Source: Pullulanibacillus sp. KACC 23026
GTDB taxonomy: Bacteria > Bacillota > Bacilli > Bacillales > Sporolactobacillaceae
Length of the DNA stretch: 64,000 nucleotides
Reading direction: 5' to 3'
Assembly (NCBI RefSeq): GCF_029094525.1
Contig: NZ_CP119107.1
Span: 2,790,001-2,854,000 of the forward strand
Within the stretch, counting starts at the first letter, position 1; each line of letters opens with the position of its first letter. The position numbers were made by a program, and so were the translations under genes. Under the pieces are notes generated by a model. The model ran no database searches. It worked only from the letters and a program-made list of their open reading frames with translations, and had not been told where the DNA came from. Shown in pieces: positions 40,438-48,453 of the stretch.

Positions 40438-40449
40438 CATACTAGTATG
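40438..40449. promoter_or_regulatory. GntR operator candidate 2
   Basis: CATACTAGTATG is a perfect 12-base palindrome with the same ATACTAGTAT core, 106 bases from candidate 1. Confidence 0.65.
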
Positions 40450-40471
40450 AAAGCTGTGTGTTAAGCTCATT

Positions 40472-40485
40472 ATAAAGCGCTTTCA
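40472..40485. promoter_or_regulatory. cre-like site upstream of the GntR-uxuA genes
   Basis: ATAAAGCGCTTTCA matches the cre consensus except for its first two bases. It lies about 180 bases upstream of the GntR start. Confidence 0.4.
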
Positions 40486-40553
40486 TTATACTTGCAATTG
40501 TTTTTTTTAGAAAATTTTTAAAAATATAAAAGGTGAGAAGTTATTCCCCCTCA

Positions 40554-40717
40554 TTACTTCATTAACTTGCTTTTTTTAGTTGGATCACAAATTCCAGAAA
40601 CGCGTTTTTTCCCATGGTAAGTACATTCATCGGAGGGACATTTATGACAGTTGTTGGCTTCAATAACGACAATCAGATCAATTCATAATCAAATAGCCCT
40701 TCGTCACAAAGCATCAT
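40554..40717 (-). pseudogene. Small cysteine-rich protein, single frameshift
   Basis: From ATG at 40717 the frame reads MMLCDEGLFDYELI and stops. Shifted by one base it continues VVIEANNCHKCPSDECTYHG then KKRVSGICDPTKKSKLMK and stops at 40554. The joined product has about 53 residues with CxxC, Cys, His and a further Cys, like a small zinc ribbon. The two parts meet without overlap of sense, which supports one gene with one lost base (or a sequencing error). I do not recognise a family. It lies in the gap upstream of GntR. Confidence 0.35.
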
Positions 40718-40734
40718 TCCGACCAAAATATAGA

Positions 40735-41038
40735 AGAGCTGGGACAAAACTAGACGAACTGACTTAAATTCCGAACAAATTATTATAAGTACAGAAACAA
40801 ATAGGAAACGCAGTCAAAATACGGAGACTCCTGCGGGAACAGCACGTGTCCGAAGACCCCGCAAGCAGGCGTTTTCCTTGCTGAGGAGGCTGTGGCCTTG
40901 CCCGCGGGAAGCGACGTATTTTGACGGAACACTTCATAAATGACTTAACTTATAAATGGAAAACCGAACCCATCACTTTAAAAAGTGAGAATAAGTTCGG
41001 TTTTTTCTATTCGTCAACTACTTCTGTCCCAGCCTCTT
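40735..41038 (+). repeat. 304-bp mobile-looking repeat with nested inverted repeats and a terminator
   Basis: The ends are inverted repeats (GAGCTGGGACA at 40737, TGTCCCAGCCTC at 41024). Inside, GTCAAAATAC (40813) pairs with GTATTTTGAC (40916) around a GC-rich core with GGAGACTCCTGCGGGAACAG and GCCCGCGGGAAGC. Near the right end, ACCGAAC and GTTCGGT flank TCACTTT/AAAGTGA and six T (about 40964-41008), a good intrinsic terminator. Similar GACTCCTGCGGGA elements recur in Bacillaceae genomes as I remember. It contains no open frame and may be a non-autonomous element or a transcribed RNA. Confidence 0.7.
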
Positions 41039-41235
41039 TAAAAAAATTACAATCGGTAATTTGGGTTTACGAGACGCTCGGATGAGGTACTTGCCTTAAC
41101 TTGTTTCAGGTCCCGGAAAATTGAAATCCCTCTACTTTAACTAAGGGAATACAAGTTAGCTTCATAAAACACCAAAAGCGTCATCGACAGACCCACATGA
41201 TATAACACCTTTGTTCAATTCAATTGTTCCTTTTT
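41039..41235. other. Short gap before the Gfo/Idh genes
   Basis: No gene, repeat or clear terminator was recognised here. Confidence 0.4.
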
Positions 41236-42336
41236 TCAATTGACTTTTGTAATTTCATCAGCCGATTCAATTTTGATCGCTTGATTTTCAGCCACAATGC
41301 AAAGCTCCGCTGCCTTAAAAGCATGCTCTTGTGTCATCGCATTTTCAGTCCCATTCAAGCAGTCTAAAATAAACTTGCCAAAGAATGGATAACCTGCTTT
41401 TCCAGTTACTTCAAAATGCTTTTCACCCTGTTGATTAACGAGATACAGTTGATTTCCTTCTTTATCACGGGCAATATCAATGTATTTCCTCACCTCTATA
41501 TAACCGTCTGTTCCCAGGATAAATACTCGCCCATCTCCCCACGTACCAAGACCATCCGGTGTAAACCAATCTACACGGAAATAAAAGGTTGCTCCATTAT
41601 CAGCGACGAGTGTGGCGTCCCCAAAATCCTCAAAATCAGGATATTGTTTATTGTTAAAATTGGCCACTTTACTATGTAGAACCTTCGCATCCTTTGCCCC
41701 TGCAAACGTAAGAAATTGCTCAATCTGATGGCTCCCAATGTCACATAGGATGCCTCCAAATTTCTCTTTTTCAAAAAACCATTTTGGACGCATATTCGCG
41801 CTCATACGATGTGGCCCCATGCCAATAACTTGAACGACGCGGCCAATCGCCCCTTCTTCAATTAATTGGCCCGCAAAAACGGAGCCTTCATTATGAAGAC
41901 GTTCCCCGTAATAAATGCCCCACTTTAACCCGGTCTCTTTTGTTTTCTCGCGTGCTTGCTCGAGTTGCTCCAATGTTGTAAAGGCGGGTTTATCTGCAAA
42001 ATAATGCTTGCCATGATTCATCGCCCGAAGTCCAATAGGACCGCGTTCTGATGGAATGGCGGCGCTTGCTATAAGGTGAATCGTTGGATCCTCTAATATT
42101 TCTTCTTCTGATGCTACAACCTTTGCTTCGGGATAAGCTTTACAAAAACCTTCCACTTTTTTTGGGTCCGGATCATAAACAGCGACAACTTCGCCACCGG
42201 CTTCAACTAAACCGTTACACATTCCATAGATATGACCATGATCTAAACCAATTGCTGCAAAACGAAACTCGCCTTTTTCAACGACAGGGCTCGCCTTTCC
42301 TTTTGGTGCATAGTTCATTCCATTACTTTTATCCAT
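41236..42336 (-). CDS. Gfo/Idh/MocA family oxidoreductase 1
   Basis: This dehydrogenase has about 366 residues. The N-terminal Rossmann fold is variant (FAAIGLDHGHIYGMC instead of the usual GxGxxG), followed by ADKPAFTT (replacing the common EKP) and a C-terminal alpha/beta domain with GGILCDIGSHQIEQFL, whose His is typical of the active site. The ATG at 42336 follows GAGGAAAGGA; the longer frame adds 50 residues that match nothing. It lies 22 bases after a second family member. The substrate, presumably a sugar or glycoside, is not evident. Confidence 0.85.
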   Translation of the reverse strand: MDKSNGMNYAPKGKASPVVEKGEFRFAAIGLDHGHIYGMCNGLVEAGGEVVAVYDPDPKKVEGFCKAYPEAKVVASEEEILEDPTIHLIASAAIPSERGPIGLRAMNHGKHYFADKPAFTTLEQLEQAREKTKETGLKWGIYYGERLHNEGSVFAGQLIEEGAIGRVVQVIGMGPHRMSANMRPKWFFEKEKFGGILCDIGSHQIEQFLTFAGAKDAKVLHSKVANFNNKQYPDFEDFGDATLVADNGATFYFRVDWFTPDGLGTWGDGRVFILGTDGYIEVRKYIDIARDKEGNQLYLVNQQGEKHFEVTGKAGYPFFGKFILDCLNGTENAMTQEHAFKAAELCIVAENQAIKIESADEITKVN

Positions 42337-42358
42337 ATAAAGAACATCCTTTCCTCTT

Positions 42359-43516
42359 TTAGGAATCCATTTTTCTGCCCAATGTAATCTCGCTATTAGA
42401 AAAATTCTCGATACTGGTCGTTTTTTCATAGAAATGAGTCGCATTTTGCAAGATGCCCTCTCGTGTATAGAATGGGCTTGACTCATCTAATGGAAGATTT
42501 ACCGTTTGCTTAAGGCTTGCTGATTGGAAGATCGCAGTAATGAGTTCAAGTGTTTCTCTGCCTTCCTTTCCATCAACTAAAATCTGTTTATCACCACGAA
42601 TCGCAGATAGGACATCTTGAATTTGTCCTGCATGTCCCTGAAATTCAAGATCTGGTTGACTCTCGTAAACTTTTTGAAGCTCTTCCTCTAGCTCCGGATT
42701 AGGTTTAGGGAATCCGTTTTCTTGTGAAGTTGAGGCCTTCACTTTCCATGGCACTGAGACACGCGCCTTCTTCCCTTGAAAAATAAGCTGTTGTTCTTCA
42801 CCATGGTGAACAACCGAACTGGTCACTTGAGCTAAGGCACCATTTTCATATCGGCCAATAGCAATAGAAATATCTTCAACCTCTGCATTATCATGACTCG
42901 TATTACTCATAACCGCAGTAATTTCCGATGGCATTCCATTCATCCAACGGAAAATGTCCAAATGATGGACAGCATGATTAAGGGTACATCCGCCGCCTTC
43001 CTTCTCCCAAGTTCCGCGCCACCAAAGATCATAATAACTGTGGCCTCTCCACCAATAAGAATCTACTTGGGTATGAACGATGTCACCCATCAGACCCGTT
43101 TCTAACACACTTTTCAGCTTCATCATCGGATTCGTAAAACGATTTTGAGCCACGACAGAGAGGATTTTCCCGCTTTTTTCTGCCGCTTCATTCATGGCAT
43201 CACATTCTTCAAGAGAGGATGCCATCGGTTTTTCAACTAGCACATGCTTCCCCGCATTTAATCCTGCAATTGCGATTTCAGCATGTGTGTAGGGAGGTGT
43301 ACAAACCGAAATAAGGTCAATATCGTTTCGTTCTAAAAGCTTATTGTAGTCACTATAAACCTCTGCATTAAGCTCATGCTGAAGAACTTGCTGCTTCGAT
43401 TTCTCTGGATAAATATCACTTAAAGCTACAATTTGGCAATCATTCGGAAATTGCTGATAAGCCCTTATATGTGCATTTGAAATGGAGCCAGATCCAATAA
43501 TTCCAACTTTTATCAT
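42359..43516 (-). CDS. Gfo/Idh/MocA family oxidoreductase 2
   Basis: The 385 residues contain an NAD(P)-binding motif GIIGSGSISNAHIRAYQ, the conserved EKPMASSLEEC with catalytic Lys, and GGGCTLNHAVHHLDIFRW, which places the active-site Asp and His. It would oxidise a sugar hydroxyl or polyol. It is the first of two tandem family genes on the minus strand. A TATATTAGTATA element 270 bases upstream resembles the GntR palindromes, suggesting shared control with uxuA. Confidence 0.88.
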   Translation of the reverse strand: MIKVGIIGSGSISNAHIRAYQQFPNDCQIVALSDIYPEKSKQQVLQHELNAEVYSDYNKLLERNDIDLISVCTPPYTHAEIAIAGLNAGKHVLVEKPMASSLEECDAMNEAAEKSGKILSVVAQNRFTNPMMKLKSVLETGLMGDIVHTQVDSYWWRGHSYYDLWWRGTWEKEGGGCTLNHAVHHLDIFRWMNGMPSEITAVMSNTSHDNAEVEDISIAIGRYENGALAQVTSSVVHHGEEQQLIFQGKKARVSVPWKVKASTSQENGFPKPNPELEEELQKVYESQPDLEFQGHAGQIQDVLSAIRGDKQILVDGKEGRETLELITAIFQSASLKQTVNLPLDESSPFYTREGILQNATHFYEKTTSIENFSNSEITLGRKMDS

Positions 43517-43949
43517 GATTAGTCCTCCTGCTCATTTTTTTTGTAACGATTCTGTTCACTTTTTGTATGCCCTTACATTTTTAAAAAAGGGATTTTAGGA
43601 TTTGATGAAAAAAAGAATGTAAGAGCTTCGATTTCACAAAGGGATTTACCTTCTTGAAAATCAACTTAAAAAGGAATGATTACAATAAATTTCTTATGGG
43701 ATCCAATAAAAGTTAGATAGCTATCCATAGCCCCTCCTTTCCTAGATTCCGATAATTGTATTTTAAATTTTCCCTCTTTTCTGCGGTGTATATTAGTATA
43801 GTAAAACAATTGTTGCTCAATGTCATTGGAATTATTGCTTTTTATATTGCAAATGTTGTTATTCTATCTAAACATAAAGTCCAAGATAAATTTCTAAAAG
43901 TTCATTGAAGACTCACCGCTAATTAAACAATTCGAGCGTTGGATAGGAT
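43517..43949. other. Gap upstream of the Gfo/Idh pair
   Basis: AT-rich. It holds the operator-like element at 43789 but no supported gene. Confidence 0.45.
43789..43800. promoter_or_regulatory. GntR operator-like element upstream of the Gfo/Idh pair
   Basis: TATATTAGTATA differs by one base from the core of the palindrome at 40332. The distance to the gene is long (273 bases), so the call is tentative. Confidence 0.35.
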
Positions 43950-44386
43950 TCATTTTGTCGAAGCCATTGATGGGAATCCGTTTACCCCAATCTCATAGAT
44001 GGTTTTCAGCAGACCATTATCCATCGTGAATGAAACGCGAGAACCGTCCCCTGAATCCCATGTGAGCCCTCCCGATCCAAGTCCGTTAATTGAACAAACT
44101 TCCCCGTATCTAAATCCATGCTGTACAGATTGGTACAATTATTCCGATCGGAACCAAATATTAATTTTGATCGGTCATACCACCCAGAATTAGTAAAATA
44201 CAAATGGAAATTATGGGCGTTCCCATTGGTCAGTTGTTTGATTGTGACACCTGAAATGGGATCTGTAAACGTTAAAAGTTCGCTCGCAAATTCTCTGCCT
44301 TTTGTCAATGAACTCGCTCCCTTTCTATCGGTCTCATTACCTTCTTCTTTTTCACCTATCGCTCTCTTAAGCGATATAATCCCCAA
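43950..44386 (-). pseudogene. Oligogalacturonate lyase (PL22-like) remnant with inserted repeat
   Basis: The frame from 44386 contains FTDPISGVTIKQLTNGNAHN, HLYFTNSGWY, SKLIFGSDRNNCTNLYSMDL and FVQLTDLD, which match the N-terminal blade of oligogalacturonate lyases. At about 44060 a GAACCGTCCCC repeat interrupts it. A further coding-like stretch (MDNGLLKTIYEIGVNGFPSM) follows in another frame and ends at 43950. Intact enzymes are near 380 residues, so most of the protein is lost. It implies past ability to use pectin fragments. Confidence 0.75.
44031..44060. repeat. REP-like repeat inside the lyase remnant
   Basis: TGAAACGCGAGAACCGTCCC continues into CTGAATCCCA. It shares TGAAAC(G/A)C and GAACCGTCCCC with the other copies. 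Confidence 0.72.
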
Positions 44387-44578
44387 GTGAATGTTGTTGG
44401 CAATGTCATTTTATTTAATTGTATATAATATATCGCACATTGTATATCTATCGATTCAAAAAATAGACCTTGACCATAAAAAAATGTTCAAGTTGTTCGC
44501 AAACAATTACTCAGGACGATTCAAGGGCTAGAACGACCACTATTCTTGCCCCGCCTATAAATAAGAAGCCCTTTTACA

Positions 44579-45379
44579 TTAAATTAAATCAACTTGAGTG
44601 CCGCCTTTAACCTCCACAATTTGACCATCAACGTTCAGCCAAACCGATTGAACGGAAGGATTATAGACAAAACGACTCGAAGCAGAAAAACGCAAATTTT
44701 GAAAGGCTTTGAGATAATCCACGATCTCGATATTCGTTGCATACCAAATATCGCCTCGATTCCCTATAAACTCACAAAACGTTTCGATGAGATCCCAATT
44801 TTGGTCCTGATCAAATTCATAACTATGCCCCCAGACGTACATCATGTATAAATATTGGGACTTATACAAACCAACAAATTCCTCTGCCAGTTTCATCAAA
44901 TCTTTATTGTGATGGCAGGTCGGGTTCCATTCCATCCAGTCATCTGGCATCGCAAAACTTTTTGTACTGTGAACCGTTCTTGCGTAGTCTATCCCTAAAA
45001 AAGGCAGCATTTCTTTGATTTGCCTATTAAATGAGCCGTTAGGATACGAAAGTCCGCGAACAGGATAGTGTACGATATCTTCCAACTGCTTGCGATCCTC
45101 AACAAATTCTTCAACCAATTGCTCTTTCGGTGACCTGGCAATGGTAGGATGCGTGAAGGTATGGGCCGATACTTCATGCCCTTGATAAAGACTACCTGTT
45201 TCGGATTGACTCAACCGCCCCGGTGTATCAAACAATCCCCCATTAAGATGGAAAGTTCCTTTTATGCCGTATTGATTGAAAATCCCCACCAATTGACGGT
45301 CTGCTTCCCTCCCATCGTCGTAACTCATTGTCAAAACCTTAAACTTCCCCTCTGGAAATGTCACAACAACTCTCGGCAT
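44579..45379 (-). CDS. Polysaccharide deacetylase (CE4-like)
   Basis: The product has about 266 residues. NodB-fold motifs are visible: motif 1 VLTMSYDDG with the catalytic and metal Asp, motif 2 HEVSAHTFTHPT with the two metal His, and motif 3 RGLSYPNGSFN. It removes acetyl groups from a polysaccharide or oligosaccharide. There is no signal peptide, unusual for peptidoglycan deacetylases, so an intracellular carbohydrate substrate is likely. GAGG precedes the ATG at 45379 by 11 bases; a GTG four codons earlier overlaps that site. It lies upstream of the lyase remnant, which suggests a former pectin-related unit. Confidence 0.85.
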   Translation of the reverse strand: MPRVVVTFPEGKFKVLTMSYDDGREADRQLVGIFNQYGIKGTFHLNGGLFDTPGRLSQSETGSLYQGHEVSAHTFTHPTIARSPKEQLVEEFVEDRKQLEDIVHYPVRGLSYPNGSFNRQIKEMLPFLGIDYARTVHSTKSFAMPDDWMEWNPTCHHNKDLMKLAEEFVGLYKSQYLYMMYVWGHSYEFDQDQNWDLIETFCEFIGNRGDIWYATNIEIVDYLKAFQNLRFSASSRFVYNPSVQSVWLNVDGQIVEVKGGTQVDLI

Positions 45380-45874
45380 TAATGGGTTCACCTCTAATAC
45401 AGATTTAGTTGACTATTCTTTTATCCTATCACAATCAAATTATTAAACTGAGTAGAATGACTTTTTCATTTGTTATGCTGATTATTGTTGTACGGGCTAA
45501 TTACTAGGTTTATTCGTAGACTAGCTGCTAAGTAGATTTTTTACTAAAGAAGGTAATGGGTAACCTTTTTGAGTAATCAAAAATAAACGGAGATTTTTCC
45601 GTTAAACAGAAGAATAGATCTTGGTTCAGGAATATAAGCGGAGTTTTTCCGGTTAAGCAGAGCAAAATGACTCCTACCTGTACTTTCTGGAGTCAATAAC
45701 CGGAATTTCTCCTTCTATTTAAGCTATTTTTAGTGCGATTTCCTAATTAAGAGAAATTTCTCCGCTTATTTATCAACTCCGCGGCAGCGTCAAAATAACC
45801 TTTTATAAGAGCCCCCCAAGTTTTCACGTTTTCGAAAACTTCTTAGTTATATGTACCTGTTCTTTTATGTGTAC
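45380..45874. other. Gap holding a four-palindrome cassette
   Basis: No gene. It carries the repeat described at 45583-45770. The part next to the deacetylase is AT-rich. Confidence 0.5.
45583..45770. repeat. Four-palindrome cassette, copy 1
   Basis: Units are ATAAACGGAGATTTTTCCGT, ATAAGCGGAGTTTTTCCGGT, ATAACCGGAATTTCTCC and a degenerate TTAAGAGAAATTTCTCCGCT. Their centres are spaced about 51, 62 and 50 bases. A second cassette at 51959 has the same order and spacing. Confidence 0.75.
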
Positions 45875-46894
45875 CTATATCCCTATTTCAATCTTGTTAC
45901 CCGTCTTGGCACTTTCAACGGCTCCTAATACCATGGCGATGCTTTTGATGTTATCGGTGCAGTCTGTCTCGGCCAAACGATCGTGTTCAAGGGCGTCAAA
46001 CATGTCGTCCAAACAGCCGGAATGGCCTTCACGTCCTTCCCAGGTGTCCGGAATCTCCATTCGATGATAACTTCGCATGAATCCATCTTGGTTGGATTCA
46101 TCAACGGTTTCTACAATAGGATGATGGATCCCGTCCCATTTGGCCGTGCCTTTACTGCCCGTGACACGCCATTCCGATTCCCAGGAAGTAGGCAGGCCCT
46201 CGGCACACCAAGACCCGTTATAACTAAATACAGAGCCATCAGACATTTCAAAGATACAAATGGCAGACGCATTCCCCTTATACCAGGATCCTGGAGGATT
46301 ATATTCATGACAATAAACGGACACTGGATCTGCTCTTGTTAAGAACCTCGCCTGATCAAATGTATGAATGGCCATATCTAAAATAAGGACATGATCCATG
46401 AGGTCCCGAAAACCGCCAAAATGAGGTCCAAGGAAAAAGTTTGCATGGATGGATCCGACTGTTCCAATGACATCCGTCTTTAAAGTTTGACGAAGCGCTC
46501 GGATCTTCTTTAAAAAACGGCGGTTTTGCATCACACTATAGCGCTTACCCGTCTGTTCGGTAAGTTTGATCATTTCCAAGGCATCCTCCAGCGATTCCGC
46601 CATGGGTTTCTCACCAAACACGTTGCATCCAGCCTGTAATGCGGTTGTTACAATTTGTTTGTGACTGGACGGAATGGTGACGTCGAAAACCAAATTGGCC
46701 CCTGTTTCCTCAATAGCTGCCGATAAATCAGTGAAGATCGGCACATTTAAGCCATGTTCCTTCGCCCTTTTCACTGCCTGCTTTTCATAAAGATCCACTA
46801 GCCCCACAATGTCAGCATTTTCGCGTTCTGCTGCGTACTTTAACCACTCATTGGACATTCCGCCACAGCCAGCTAAAATAATTTTATGTGTCAT
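45875..46894 (-). CDS. Gfo/Idh/MocA family oxidoreductase 3
   Basis: This NAD(P)-dependent dehydrogenase has about 339 residues, with the nucleotide motif IILAGCGGMSNEWL, the GEKPMAESLEDAL segment containing the catalytic Lys, and LMDHVLILDMAIHTFDQARF carrying the active-site Asp and His (LDMAIHTFDQA). The start at 46894 is preceded by GGGGGTGATGG; the longer frame adds 52 unconserved residues. It is separate from the other two family genes and on the opposite side of the palindrome cassette. The substrate is unknown; likely a sugar or inositol-like ring. Confidence 0.87.
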   Translation of the reverse strand: MTHKIILAGCGGMSNEWLKYAAERENADIVGLVDLYEKQAVKRAKEHGLNVPIFTDLSAAIEETGANLVFDVTIPSSHKQIVTTALQAGCNVFGEKPMAESLEDALEMIKLTEQTGKRYSVMQNRRFLKKIRALRQTLKTDVIGTVGSIHANFFLGPHFGGFRDLMDHVLILDMAIHTFDQARFLTRADPVSVYCHEYNPPGSWYKGNASAICIFEMSDGSVFSYNGSWCAEGLPTSWESEWRVTGSKGTAKWDGIHHPIVETVDESNQDGFMRSYHRMEIPDTWEGREGHSGCLDDMFDALEHDRLAETDCTDNIKSIAMVLGAVESAKTGNKIEIGI

Positions 46895-47258
46895 GATCCC
46901 ATCACCCCCATGTTCTTTCAATCTAATTAACCTGAGACGATCATTCAAACCGTGAACGAATCCTCTCTTGCATTGAATCCGCTTTCTATCTTTCATCCTA
47001 CCACAACCCAACCGTTTTGGCAGAAAATAACGTCTTTTAGGCGGTATCATTATTACTGCATTTGAAACGGTTTTTTAGAAATCACACGCTTTGAGAAACT
47101 CTCTCTATACGTGTTAATCTCCCTTTTAATTGAGTCTAACTTTCTACTTTGTGACAAGATACTGCAATGTTTGTCATCTGTTTTTAACTCATCCTTAAGT
47201 TTAAGAGGACCTTGAATACGTGTATATAATAATAAGCAATGAATTAAGAGGCTTTTTC
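46895..47258. other. Divergent promoter region
   Basis: This is the gap between the Gfo/Idh gene (minus) and the HPr-like gene (plus). A candidate sigma-A promoter for the plus strand is at 47201-47230. Nothing else was recognised. Confidence 0.45.
47201..47230 (+). promoter_or_regulatory. Candidate sigma-A promoter of the HPr-like gene
   Basis: TTAAGA and TATAAT are separated by 18 bases. The -10 box is perfect and the -35 box matches four of six positions. It ends 29 bases before the start codon. Confidence 0.45.
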
Positions 47259-47561
47259 ATGAAGGAAATTTTATCTGCTAACATAAAATTTAATCGAGAG
47301 CTTTCCCTGTTTGACCTGTTTACCTTCCATCAATTCGCACAGTCGTACGCAGGATCGCTCTTTATCTTGAGCGGTGACAACCTGATCCATCCCAAGCACT
47401 TTACACAACTGGTCTCTTTCTTTTTGCTCAACAAACGTGAACTGACGATTGTCATTGAGGGGCATCAAGTACATCAAACGCTTCAGCACATACAAGCCTG
47501 GTTCAGGCATCTTCACAACCGACTTTTGTCGAAAAGCTCTCTCAAGTATCTATCCATTTGA
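47259..47561 (+). CDS. HPr-like protein lacking both phosphorylation sites
   Basis: The product has about 100 residues. TAAGAGG precedes the ATG at 47259 by seven bases. From residue 15 it aligns by eye with HPr of the phosphotransferase system along the whole fold: FAQSYAGSLFIL matches the strand after the active-site helix, and HFTQLVSFFLLNKRELTIVIEG matches the regulatory helix and last strand. The residue at the His15 position is Ser and at the Ser46 position His, so it can serve neither as phosphocarrier nor as the CcpA-partner form. The gene is 67 bases before the UspA gene. A role as decoy or regulatory HPr is speculative. Confidence 0.55.
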   Translation: MKEILSANIKFNRELSLFDLFTFHQFAQSYAGSLFILSGDNLIHPKHFTQLVSFFLLNKRELTIVIEGHQVHQTLQHIQAWFRHLHNRLLSKSSLKYLSI

Positions 47562-47628
47562 TATCGCCTCTATTTCCTTCGTGATCTTGATTTAAGGCTA
47601 TAAACTATGAGAAGGAAGTGAACAACCT

Positions 47629-48114
47629 ATGAGTTCCCATTTCTCATCTATTGTATTAGCTTATGACGGATCGGAGAACAGCTATAAGGCTCTAATTGAG
47701 GCCGAAAAACTTGCCAAACTAAGTCAGGCGCGTTTAATGGTCCTTTATGTCAAAGATCCAACCCCCACTTATAACCAGCCCATGTTGTCCGGTATGATCG
47801 TTTTCAATCAACCATTAACAGTCGCAAGTCCTGTTCTTGCGTCCAATGATGACACTGATGATCAGACTAAAGATCCTTCCGAGACGATCCTGTCAGAGGC
47901 CAAACTTAAGCTATCATCGGCCTTGAAAAATTTGGATTTTGAAAAACGGACGGGAAAGCCCGCTGAAGAAATTTGTGACTACGCCAAACATAATCAAGCT
48001 GATTTGATTGTCATTGGAAGCCGTGGTTTAAGCGGCTTTCAGAAGCTGATCATGGGCAGTGTAAGCTCACAAGTGACTCATAATGCTGAGTGTCCCGTTT
48101 TAGTGGTTAAGTAA
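47629..48114 (+). CDS. Universal stress protein, UspA family
   Basis: The 161-residue alpha/beta protein has the ATP-binding signature GSRGLSGFQKLIMGSVSSQV (G-2x-G-9x-G-S) near residues 133-152 and the N-terminal IVLAYDGSENSYKAL. GAAGGAAG-type Shine-Dalgarno sequence lies before the ATG. Such proteins bind nucleotides and respond to stress or starvation; the partner is unknown. It follows the HPr-like gene on the same strand and is ended by a terminator. Confidence 0.92.
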   Translation: MSSHFSSIVLAYDGSENSYKALIEAEKLAKLSQARLMVLYVKDPTPTYNQPMLSGMIVFNQPLTVASPVLASNDDTDDQTKDPSETILSEAKLKLSSALKNLDFEKRTGKPAEEICDYAKHNQADLIVIGSRGLSGFQKLIMGSVSSQVTHNAECPVLVVK

Positions 48115-48129
48115 TCTAGAAAGCTAAAC

Positions 48130-48164
48130 AAGTCGAGTCCTGTTCACTAGGACCCGGCTTTTTA
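48130..48164 (+). terminator. Terminator after the UspA gene
   Basis: AAGTCGAGTCCT pairs with AGGACCCGGCTT (one mismatch) and runs into five T. Confidence 0.8.
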
Positions 48165-48222
48165 TCCGTTTGGAACGATCCAATACGTCGAATGCCCTCC
48201 CTTTACCAAGCTCCGATAAAAT

Positions 48223-48253
48223 TTTTGAAGGAAGTATTATTCTTCCTTCAAAA
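48223..48253. repeat. Perfect inverted repeat
   Basis: TTTTGAAGGAA and TTCCTTCAAAA are 11-base arms around a 9-base loop. It has no T-run, so it is not clearly a terminator. Confidence 0.5.
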
Positions 48254-48320
48254 GTCGTACAATGTAAAAAACTGCCTAAACCATAAGAAACGTAAATGCC
48301 ACCACTACATCGTATTATTT

Positions 48321-48334
48321 TGTAAGCGCTTCCT
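48321..48334. promoter_or_regulatory. cre-like site upstream of the isomerase-like gene
   Basis: TGTAAGCGCTTCCT matches the cre consensus except for its last base. It lies 120 bases upstream of the start at 48454. Confidence 0.55.
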
Positions 48335-48453
48335 AAAGATGTGCGGCGGCATTTGATGCAGGTCTATGAAGTTTGGCGGAGATTTTTTTATTAGGAAGCT
48401 TGTCCTGCTATTCTGCAACGATCAAACTGTTATTGAAGAAATGAGGCGATCAC

